From Marivirga sp. (GTDB lineage Bacteria; Bacteroidota; Bacteroidia; Cytophagales; Cyclobacteriaceae), in NCBI RefSeq assembly GCF_024636815.1, contig NZ_JAGXGF010000130.1, positions 1 through 38,983 of the forward strand: 38,983 nt of DNA. The letters are read 5' to 3'. The first letter of the stretch is position 1. Every line of letters starts with the position of its first letter. The position numbers were made by a program, and so were the translations under genes. Below, piece by piece: positions 8,788 to 14,355 of the stretch. Below the pieces are notes generated by a model. That model saw only the letters and a list, made by a program, of their open reading frames with translations, made no database searches and was not told where the DNA came from.

Positions 8788-9282
8788 ATGAAAAAAGTAT
8801 CACTATATTTTTTAGCCGTATTATTTGCAGGAGTTTTTGCTTCTTGTAGCGATGATGAGGATGAAGTTTTACCGATAACAATGGAGCAAGCAACTTCAAA
8901 GGCTATGGCCGCAACATCCGGAACAGTAATTGCATCTACAACCACTACAACTGCTGCAGGGGTAACTTATTTCGAAATAGATGTAAAAACTAGCTCAGGG
9001 GCAATTATAGAGTTTGAATATTATCAAGAAGATGGATCTTTGAAAGGAATTGAAGGAGATCAGGGCCCGTTTGATTATGAAGTGGATCCGGGAATGGGTT
9101 TGATAAAATTTTCTGCAGCAAAAGATGCTGCCCTGAATGCGCAGCCTGGAGAGGTTTTGAGATGGAGTCTTAAAGAAGAGTTTCCTGATGTGTGGATCTA
9201 TACATTTGAGGTTTTGGCCAGTAACGGTGAAGAATTTGAAGTTGGCGTTAACGCCCAAACGGGAGCCGCAGAAGTAAAGTAA
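8788..9282 (+). CDS. PepSY-like surface lipoprotein
   Basis: A 164-residue lipoprotein: signal peptide MKKVSLYFLAVLFAGVFASC, then SDDEDE, which resembles the Flavobacteria-type lipoprotein export signal. After a threonine-rich linker (TTTTTAAG) come two PepSY-like units: YFEIDVKTSSGAIIEFEYYQEDGSLKGIEG, then a second unit with AAKDAALNAQPGEVLRWSL and WIYTFEVLASNGEEFEVGVNAQTG. PepSY domains are often inhibitory or binding modules. The target is unknown. A strong terminator follows, so it ends its transcription unit. Confidence 0.72.
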   Translation: MKKVSLYFLAVLFAGVFASCSDDEDEVLPITMEQATSKAMAATSGTVIASTTTTTAAGVTYFEIDVKTSSGAIIEFEYYQEDGSLKGIEGDQGPFDYEVDPGMGLIKFSAAKDAALNAQPGEVLRWSLKEEFPDVWIYTFEVLASNGEEFEVGVNAQTGAAEVK

Positions 9283-9413
9283 TGGGATTGGAAATTCTAT
9301 TGTTTAAATAACTCAATGATACATTCTAACACTAAAAGTGTTAGTGTCTCATAAAATTGATTTTGCGAAGGATTTTCAAAACTTGACAAATTTGGATTAA
9401 TTATAATCAAACT

Positions 9414-9447
9414 AAAGGCGATAATGAGTAGTTATCGCCTTTTTTTT
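9414..9447 (+). terminator. Rho-independent terminator
   Basis: A perfect 11-bp stem (AAAGGCGATAA / TTATCGCCTTT), 7-base loop, then a T run. It ends the lipoprotein unit ahead of the next gene on the same strand. Confidence 0.85.
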
Positions 9448-9461
9448 AATAAAACTCGCTT

Positions 9462-10313
9462 ATGAAAATTTTAAAAACATCATTAATTACCCTAATCTTT
9501 TTCATGATCTCAGACTTTGCTTTTGGGCAGGTGAGATTTGGAGGAAAAGTTAATGTCGGCAGTTCGTGGATCAGCTCAGGAAATTTAAAAAACAATCTGG
9601 AATTCCAAATGAATAGAGATATTGATATAAAGGATTGGGATGTTAGTTACAGACCTGGAACAATGGTTGGCGTTGGCGCTGTCGCTAACTATTTATTGAC
9701 CGATAAATTGTCATTGCAAGGAGAGTTGTCTTTCAATTATCAGAAATCTAATATAAAGATCAGTTATTTAGAGGATACTAGAGATCAAGCAGGTACTGGT
9801 ACTATTGAAACGATCGATTCCGAAGCTAAGATAATATCTACGCGTTTATCTGTACCGGTTACATTGCATTATTCTCTCGGATTGGATAAGCCGGTACTTT
9901 TAGCTGGACTTGAGGCCAACTTTTTAAATACTCCTCAGATAGAATCTATTGAATCTGAAGTAGTGAGAGATTTTGATAATGGTACTTTAATTGCAGAACA
10001 AAAAGACGCAGAAGCCATCACTGGAGATTTGGACATCTTCAATACCGTACGGTTTAATTTTTTTTTGGGAGCTGCAAAATCGGTAGAATTGGCCGGTAAA
10101 GAAATATCAATACAACTAACTTATCATTTGCCGCTAAGCGCATCAGAAATGTATAGTTTTAGTAATAGGGCAGCATTTGATAATAATACCTTTAAAAACA
10201 ATGAGATCTTTGGTGCTTTAGGAAAAATAGATGCAGAATTAGATGCTCCTGCTTATCCTCTAAATGATTTTAGAATGCACTATCTTGATTTTTCTATCAC
10301 ATATTTGTTTTAG
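9462..10313 (+). CDS. Outer-membrane beta-barrel protein (PorT-like fold family)
   Basis: A 283-residue exported protein. The signal peptide ends near SDFAFG-QVRFGGKVNVG. The mature part consists of alternating strands typical of the outer-membrane beta-barrel family PF13568: FGGKVNVGSSWIS, LSLQGELSFNYQKS, LSVPVTLHYSLG and a last strand YLDFSITYLF that ends in phenylalanine. Length and layout suit an 8-10 strand barrel. The specific function is unknown. Its start lies only 14 bases after the preceding T run, so its promoter must overlap the terminator region. It is convergent with rlmD across a shared hairpin. Confidence 0.72.
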   Translation: MKILKTSLITLIFFMISDFAFGQVRFGGKVNVGSSWISSGNLKNNLEFQMNRDIDIKDWDVSYRPGTMVGVGAVANYLLTDKLSLQGELSFNYQKSNIKISYLEDTRDQAGTGTIETIDSEAKIISTRLSVPVTLHYSLGLDKPVLLAGLEANFLNTPQIESIESEVVRDFDNGTLIAEQKDAEAITGDLDIFNTVRFNFFLGAAKSVELAGKEISIQLTYHLPLSASEMYSFSNRAAFDNNTFKNNEIFGALGKIDAELDAPAYPLNDFRMHYLDFSITYLF

Positions 10314-10356
10314 GGGCAAAAAATGATTTGCATCTTCTAAGAAGATTTAACTTTAT

Positions 10357-10402
10357 AAAAAAAAGGACTGGAAACATATACTTATGTATCAGTCCTTTTT
10401 TT
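10357..10402. terminator. Bidirectional terminator between convergent genes
   Basis: A long hairpin: GGACTG / CAGTCC continued inward by an 8-bp arm with one mismatch around a TACT loop. It has an A run on the left and a T run on the right, so it can serve both the barrel gene (+) and rlmD (-). Confidence 0.82.
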
Positions 10403-10442
10403 ATTATAACCTAGCTAAATTTTAATTTATACTTCTTTATTT

Positions 10443-11843
10443 TTATTTCAACTCTAGTAACACCACATTTTCCACATGATGTGTTTGCGGAAACATATCA
10501 ACCGGTTGAACGGATGTAACTTTATATTTCTCATCCAATAAAGCCAAATCTCTTGCTTGTGTGGCTGGATTACAGCTTACATATACTATTTTATTTGCAC
10601 TTATATTCAGAAGAGTTTTAATCACATCAGGATGCATTCCTGCTCTTGGCGGATCGGTGATGATAACATCTGCTTTGCCATGCTGAGCTAAAAACTCATC
10701 ATTAAAGACATCCTTCATATCTCCTGCAAAGAAATCGGTATTCTCTATCTTATTGAGTTGAGAATTGACTTTGGCATCCTCAATGGCTTCAGGAACATAC
10801 TCCACACCAATCACTTTTTTGGCACTTTTAGCAATGAAATTGGCAATAGTTCCTGTTCCGGTATAGAGATCGTACACAATTTCATCTCCTTTCAAATCAG
10901 CAAAATTTCTGGCTACTTTATACAATTCATAAGCTTGATCTGAATTGGTTTGATAAAAAGATTTTGGGCCAATCTTAAATTGTAAACCTTCCATTTCCTC
11001 TATAATGTGATCTTTTCCATAGAATACCTGCACATCCAAATCATGGAAAGTTTCATTCCCTTTTTGATTTAAAATGTAAAGCAAGGAAGTAAGTTCAGGG
11101 AAGTTCTCTTTTATATGATTTAGCATCATGCTCAACCATTCTTCGTTTTCTTCTGCAACCTGCAGGATGACCATAGTCTGACCAGTGGTTGAAGTCCGGA
11201 TGATTAAGTTTCGTAGAAAGCCAACTTGCTTAATTAAATTGAAGTAGGTAATCTTATTGTCTTTTGCAAAGCGATCAACTGAATTACGAATAGCATTGGA
11301 AGGATCTGCTTGCAAATAGCATTTCTCAATTTGAACAATCTTATCAAATCTTTTAGGAATATGAAAACCTAAAGCATCTGATTCAAATTCTTTACCTGAT
11401 TCTATTTCTTCTGTGGTCAACCATCTGTTATTAGAGAAGGTGTACTCCATTTTATTCCTGTAGAAAGTAGTGTTTTTAGAGCCGAGAATAGGTTTGATTT
11501 CAGGTAAGTCAACTTTCGCAATTCGCTCTAAAGAATCTTTCACTTGCTCGCTTTTAAAGCCCAGTTGGTCTTCATAGCTTAAATGCTGCCATTTGCATCC
11601 GCCACAAACACCGTAATGACTGCAGAAAGGCTCTATTCTAAGATCTGATTTTTTATGAAATTTAATAGCACTTCCTTCCAGGAAGCTTTTCTTTTTTTTA
11701 TGTACTCTAACGTCAATGATGTCACCGGGAGCAGTTCCCGCAACAAATACTACTTTATCGTTGTAATAGCCTAAAGCTTTACCTTCTGAAGCTATTTTTT
11801 CAATCTCTAATTCCTTTATAATAGGGTGTGGTTTTCTTGCCAT
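10443..11843 (-). CDS. rlmD: 23S rRNA (uracil-C5)-methyltransferase, RlmD/TrmA family
   Basis: SAM-dependent RNA uracil-C5 methyltransferase, most likely for U1939 of 23S rRNA. From the ATG it has 466 residues. A TRAM domain (about 8-65, IASEGKALGYYNDKVVFV) precedes the iron-sulfur cysteines C74, C80, C83 (CSHYGVCGGC) and C175. The Rossmann domain has the SAM loop DLYTGTGT (325-332), TDPPRAGMHP, and the catalytic cysteine C424 in VYVSCNPATQ. The frame also has a TTG three codons upstream, but that TTG lies inside a TAATTTTG promoter box, so the ATG is chosen. Family membership is sure; the exact uridine modified is not visible from sequence. Confidence 0.92.
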   Translation of the reverse strand: MARKPHPIIKELEIEKIASEGKALGYYNDKVVFVAGTAPGDIIDVRVHKKKKSFLEGSAIKFHKKSDLRIEPFCSHYGVCGGCKWQHLSYEDQLGFKSEQVKDSLERIAKVDLPEIKPILGSKNTTFYRNKMEYTFSNNRWLTTEEIESGKEFESDALGFHIPKRFDKIVQIEKCYLQADPSNAIRNSVDRFAKDNKITYFNLIKQVGFLRNLIIRTSTTGQTMVILQVAEENEEWLSMMLNHIKENFPELTSLLYILNQKGNETFHDLDVQVFYGKDHIIEEMEGLQFKIGPKSFYQTNSDQAYELYKVARNFADLKGDEIVYDLYTGTGTIANFIAKSAKKVIGVEYVPEAIEDAKVNSQLNKIENTDFFAGDMKDVFNDEFLAQHGKADVIITDPPRAGMHPDVIKTLLNISANKIVYVSCNPATQARDLALLDEKYKVTSVQPVDMFPQTHHVENVVLLELK

Positions 11844-11849
11844 AGCCTG

Positions 11850-11857
11850 CAAAATTA
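11850..11857 (-). promoter_or_regulatory. Probable -7 box of rlmD
   Basis: TAATTTTG on the minus strand fits the Bacteroidetes TAnnTTTG box and stands 6 bases before the ATG, implying a leaderless or nearly leaderless mRNA. No good -33 TTTG is seen. Confidence 0.4.
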
Positions 11858-11963
11858 GCCTAATATTTTTGAAGGGAAAAGCTTGAATACAGAATTAATG
11901 ATAGATGCTCATGTCAGACATTGAGAATGTTTGACATTTTTGCAGTGCGGTTTGACAGTTGCA

Positions 11964-12028
11964 ACCGTCTAATCGCTAATCTACAAAAATAGCGGTTTAG
12001 TTTACCGGTCAGACGGTTCTAACCGTCT
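11964..12028. repeat. Intergenic palindromic repeat, left copy
   Basis: Contains ACCGTCTAATCGCTAAT (11964-11980), TACCGGTCAGACG (12004-12016) and the hairpin AGACGGTT / AACCGTCT (12011-12028). The first two words recur in the same relative order, inverted, at 14260-14304. It lies in the 270-base gap between rlmD and the TPR gene, where I see no coding sequence. Confidence 0.7.
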
Positions 12029-12125
12029 TACCGCGGGAGAGTTTGTGCTCACGTAATTTAAGCCTGTCACATCAGCAAGTTGTTAAGCTTTTTGGGGTGC
12101 ATTTGTCTACAAATGCTAGCAAAAA

Positions 12126-12851
12126 TCAAAGCTTTTTAATCTGAGAAGTTTTAATATAAGCCTCTTTATCTTCAAAAATCACTTTACTCCATACATCAAC
12201 CTGATCTTTGACTTGAATTTTTGCAGGGGCATTTACTTTCTCAACCAAATTAGCTCCAGATGAAGGTCCTTCCAATAAATAACTTGGAGTGTTTGTAATG
12301 ATGGCTTCAGATTTCCCGCTATAATTATTTAAGAAAGCTACAATTAGAAGTGGAATTAAGGCAATAGTGAAATAGCTTTTCTTTTTTTGAGTAGAATTCT
12401 GATGCTTTATCATCATTCCAATTCCCAAGAAGATAATTATAGAAAAGAATAATTGGAAGTATATTTTCCACTCTTTATAAAATAAATCAGCTTGATAGCC
12501 TAACCCATAGTCAAAACCAACAGCATTTTTACTTTCTGAAGTTTCTTTTAAATAATCAATGACTTTTTCGTCTTTAGTGAATTGATAATATTTTTCTAAG
12601 TAATACATAGAATGACCAAGATTTCCCATTCCTTCTTCAATTCTAGCTAACTTTAAGAGCATAGCAGGACTAGAATTCCCTTCATTATAAATTTTCTCGT
12701 AAATTTTTATTGCACTTATATATTGCTTTTTTTCATAGAGTGAATCAGCCTTAACTAATTCCTTTTCAAGGGACTGCGTATATCCAACAGTAGTGATAAC
12801 TATAAGAAGAATAAGTAAAGAAAATAGAAATTTGAACTTTAGCATTTGCAT
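12126..12851 (-). CDS. TPR and SH3-like membrane protein, BatE-like layout
   Basis: A 241-residue protein with an N-terminal signal sequence (MQMLKFKFLFSLLILLIVITTVGYTQ), TPR-like helices at about 30-110 (ADSLYEKKQYISAIKIYEKIY, LLKLARIEEGMGNLGHSMYYL), two membrane segments at about 130-147 and 160-173, and a C-terminal SH3-like part (GANLVEKVNAPAKIQVKDQVDVWSKVIFEDKEAYIKTSQI). This TPR-membrane-SH3 layout is that of BatE proteins of the Bacteroides aerotolerance (Bat) operon, but none of BatA-BatD is next to it. It stands alone between the repeat region and the tRNA array. Two ATGs compete at the start (M1 and M3). Confidence 0.7.
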   Translation of the reverse strand: MQMLKFKFLFSLLILLIVITTVGYTQSLEKELVKADSLYEKKQYISAIKIYEKIYNEGNSSPAMLLKLARIEEGMGNLGHSMYYLEKYYQFTKDEKVIDYLKETSESKNAVGFDYGLGYQADLFYKEWKIYFQLFFSIIIFLGIGMMIKHQNSTQKKKSYFTIALIPLLIVAFLNNYSGKSEAIITNTPSYLLEGPSSGANLVEKVNAPAKIQVKDQVDVWSKVIFEDKEAYIKTSQIKKL

Positions 12852-12875
12852 TTTATTAATTAGTACTTACCTTTG
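12845..12875 (+). promoter_or_regulatory. Promoter reading toward the tRNA-Lys array
   Basis: TTTG at 12845-12848, a 19-base spacer, then TACCTTTG at 12868-12875 match the Bacteroidetes -33/-7 consensus (TTTG, TAnnTTTG). It points to the plus strand, away from the TPR gene whose start codon it overlaps. A hairpin TTAAGGA / TCCTTAA (12884-12904) follows within the expected leader. Confidence 0.6.
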
Positions 12876-12983
12876 CAACGCAATTAAGGAAAACGACTCC
12901 TTAAAAGCAATAAAAACTCTCCATACTCATGAAAATTGAGTTTGTTAATTAAACGGATTGACAGGAGATTAATTTTAATTCCT

Positions 12984-13058
12984 GACTCGCTAGCTCAGCT
13001 GGTAGAGTATCCCGATTAAAAGAATCGGGAGGGTCTTGGGTTCCGAACCCAAGCTGAA
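12984..13058 (+). pseudogene. Degenerate tRNA-Lys-like sequence 1
   Basis: The 5' part (acceptor strand GACTCGC, D arm and GAG) matches the intact tRNA-Lys genes nearby. The anticodon arm is a 7-bp stem TCCCGAT / ATCGGGA around TAAAAGA, which lacks the invariant U33. The T loop reads TTCCGAA, with the conserved motif disturbed, and the 3' acceptor strand no longer pairs. Not expected to make a working tRNA. Confidence 0.75.
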
Positions 13059-13082
13059 GCATTTACTTAATACAATTAAAAT

Positions 13083-13155
13083 GACTCGCTAGCTCAGCTG
13101 GTAGAGCACATCCCTTTTAAGGATGGGGTCTTGGGTTCGAACCCCAAGCGGGTCA
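13083..13155 (+). tRNA. tRNA-Lys (anticodon TTT), copy 1
   Basis: A complete 73-base cloverleaf: acceptor GACTCGC / GCGGGTC (one T.G pair), D arm GCTC / GAGC, anticodon arm CATCC-CTTTTAA-GGATG with TTT at 13116-13118, T arm TTGGG-TTCGAAC-CCCAA, discriminator A. CCA is not encoded. Identical to the copy at 13605. Confidence 0.96.
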
Positions 13156-13333
13156 CATATAATAAAATTGTATTCACAATTTTAAATTCTTCAATTAAAT
13201 GAATTGAAGAATAGTTTTTTTTAATATTTGATTTGCTATTAGACTTATTTAGGGAGTAGTTTTTCCGATTAAGCAAATAGAGATGCTTCTGGTTTTTAAC
13301 CCAAAGCTGTAAATCAATTAGCAAAATAAATAT

Positions 13334-13410
13334 GACTCGTTAGTTCAACTGGTAGAGCATCCCGACTTTAGAAGTCGGGAGGGTCCTGAGTTCGAACCCC
13401 AAGCGGGTCA
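13334..13410 (+). pseudogene. Degenerate or unusual tRNA-Lys-like sequence 2 (loop TTTAGAA)
   Basis: Both acceptor strands (GACTCGT / GCGGGTC) and the TTCGAAC T loop are kept. The anticodon arm is a 7-bp palindrome TCCCGAC / GTCGGGA instead of the normal 5 bp, making the unit 77 bases. Its loop TTTAGAA has U33 and would read TAG as anticodon (Leu codon CTA). The T stem CTGAG / CCCAA has two mismatches. The best preserved of the three odd copies; probably a pseudogene, but expression is not excluded. Confidence 0.6.
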
Positions 13411-13460
13411 CATAATTTTTAAATTGTGAAAACAATTTTGTCTAACAAATTATTTAAGAA

Positions 13461-13490
13461 GCTCTGATAAAATGATCAGAGCATTTTTTT
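13461..13490 (+). terminator. Rho-independent terminator inside the tRNA array
   Basis: Perfect 8-bp stem GCTCTGAT / ATCAGAGC, 6-base loop, then A and a run of T. It follows tRNA-like sequence 2 and separates it from the next unit. Confidence 0.8.
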
Positions 13491-13502
13491 TCTTTAAGAT
13501 TT

Positions 13503-13576
13503 GACTCGCTAGCTCAGCTGGTAGAGCATCCCGATTGAATGGATCGGGAGGGTCTTGGGTTCGACCCAAGCTATAT
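13503..13576 (+). pseudogene. Degenerate tRNA-Lys-like sequence 3
   Basis: The 5' half is identical to tRNA-Lys through the D arm. The anticodon arm is TCCCGAT / ATCGGGA around TGAATGG (no U33). The T loop is shortened to TTCGA, two bases fewer than normal, and the 3' acceptor strand is replaced by unrelated sequence. A decayed copy. Confidence 0.75.
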
Positions 13577-13604
13577 AGCATTACATTACTTATACAAAAA
13601 ATAT

Positions 13605-13677
13605 GACTCGCTAGCTCAGCTGGTAGAGCACATCCCTTTTAAGGATGGGGTCTTGGGTTCGAACCCCAAGCGGGTCA
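13605..13677 (+). tRNA. tRNA-Lys (anticodon TTT), copy 2
   Basis: Base-for-base the same as the copy at 13083: 73 bases, loop CTTTTAA with anticodon TTT at 13638-13640, all stems paired, CCA not encoded. Confidence 0.96.
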
Positions 13678-13684
13678 CTATCAT

Positions 13685-13718
13685 AAAACCTATCTGTTTA
13701 AAAATGGATAGGTTTTTT
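13685..13718 (+). terminator. Rho-independent terminator after tRNA-Lys copy 2
   Basis: Stem AAAACCTATC / GATAGGTTTT with a 12-base loop and a T run, directly behind the tRNA. Confidence 0.78.
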
Positions 13719-13751
13719 AGTTTTAGCATGTATATTTGCTATAAGTATTTA

Positions 13752-13835
13752 GCGCACGTGGTGAAATTGGTAGACACGCCACCTTGAGGGGGTGGTGCCT
13801 TAACTGGTGTGGAAGTTCGAATCTTCTCGTGCGCA
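13752..13835 (+). tRNA. tRNA-Leu (anticodon GAG)
   Basis: A class II tRNA of 84 bases: acceptor GCGCACG / CGTGCGC, anticodon arm CCACC-TTGAGGG-GGTGG with GAG at 13786-13788, a long variable arm, a TTCGAAT T loop and discriminator A. CCA is not encoded. A strong terminator follows. Confidence 0.95.
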
Positions 13836-13841
13836 CAAATG

Positions 13842-13878
13842 AAAAAGGCTGTGAAATTCAAATTTCACAGCCTTTTTT
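13842..13878 (+). terminator. Rho-independent terminator after tRNA-Leu
   Basis: A perfect 17-base inverted repeat (AAAAAGGCTGTGAAATT and its complement, two bases apart) ending in a T run. Confidence 0.88.
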
Positions 13879-13921
13879 GGTTTCTATTGAATGAGGTACT
13901 GTTCACTCTCAATAAAATCTG

Positions 13922-14006
13922 AAACCTGTCAGGTTTTAAGTTTCAATTTAGATTTAATGTTAATTTTATTTTAGTTAATAAACTTAGATGTAAACCTGAC
14001 AGGTTT
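13922..14006. repeat. Inverted pair of 15-base palindromic words
   Basis: AAACCTGTCAGGTTT (13922-13936) and its exact reverse complement AAACCTGACAGGTTT (13992-14006). Each is itself a near-perfect palindrome. Such words are common intergenic repeats in Bacteroidetes as I recall; role unknown. Confidence 0.7.
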
Positions 14007-14013
14007 TTAAACC

Positions 14014-14036
14014 CCGGTCGGTGGCACACCGACCGG
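14014..14036. repeat. GC-rich perfect hairpin
   Basis: CCGGTCGGTG / CACCGACCGG, 10 bp with a GCA loop, much richer in GC than its surroundings and without a T run. Probably an intergenic repeat element rather than a terminator. Confidence 0.6.
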
Positions 14037-14050
14037 AACCCACGATTGTA

Positions 14051-14112
14051 TTAATCCGCAAAAGCCATCAATAAATCTTGTTTAGTGATGATATGTCTCA
14101 CTAGTTTTTTAC
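14051..14112 (-). pseudogene. 3' remnant of a second cystathionine beta-synthase-type gene
   Basis: On the minus strand the last codons read HIITKQDLLMAFAD and stop, the same 14 residues that end the intact gene 305 bases away. The 45 bases compared differ at five positions, all third-codon positions and all synonymous. Similarity fades beyond the histidine codon. The remainder of the copy has been lost or replaced by repeat sequence. Confidence 0.82.
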
Positions 14113-14259
14113 GGTGACTAAGTTGATTAATGTGCCGACTTTTTAAAAGTCTGACATAAGCACAAAAATTGAGTCGGTCTGACGCTTACATAATTAAATC
14201 TTTGATAGTATCTTCTGCCGACTGCTGAAAAAGTACTATTTTAAACAAGATTAAGCAAG

Positions 14260-14322
14260 CGTCTGACCGGTATTCTATTGTGCTGCCATTAGCGATTAGA
14301 CGGTGGGAAACCGTCTAACCGC
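14260..14322. repeat. Intergenic palindromic repeat, right copy (inverted)
   Basis: CGTCTGACCGGTA (14260-14272) and ATTAGCGATTAGACGGT (14288-14304) are exact reverse complements of words in the left copy at 11964-12016, in mirrored order. The segment 14292-14322 folds into a 13-bp hairpin with one mismatch and a GGGAA loop. Confidence 0.7.
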
Positions 14323-14355
14323 TCCTTAAAATCTGACAGATTTAGGATTTCTCGA

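Larger units (their letters stand above)
13836..14355. other. Repeat-rich gene-free stretch behind the tRNA array
   Basis: Holds, in order: the tRNA-Leu terminator, an inverted pair of 15-base palindromes, a 10-bp GC-rich hairpin, a truncated duplicate of the cystathionine beta-synthase 3' end, and the right copy of the dispersed intergenic repeat. No intact gene is seen. Confidence 0.7.

Noticed and set aside
13094-13324. Minus-strand open frame across tRNA-Lys copy 1
   Set aside because: Its C-terminal residues are the antisense of the tRNA; no protein-like features.
13539-13787. Plus-strand open frame across the tRNA array
   Set aside because: It reads through tRNA sequences (the Lys and Leu tRNAs appear as LAQLVEHIP and HVVKLVDTP), a well-known false ORF type.
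12984-13835. CRISPR array
   Set aside because: The repeated units are about 75 bases, are tRNA-shaped, unevenly spaced and differ among themselves; no cas genes are nearby.
13752-13835. Attachment site for an integrated element at tRNA-Leu
   Set aside because: No repeated tRNA 3' end and no integrase gene was found downstream.
11964-14322. Composite transposon or integrated element bounded by the inverted repeats
   Set aside because: No transposase or integrase is present, no target-site duplication could be recognised, and the enclosed genes look native. Kept only as a repeat observation.
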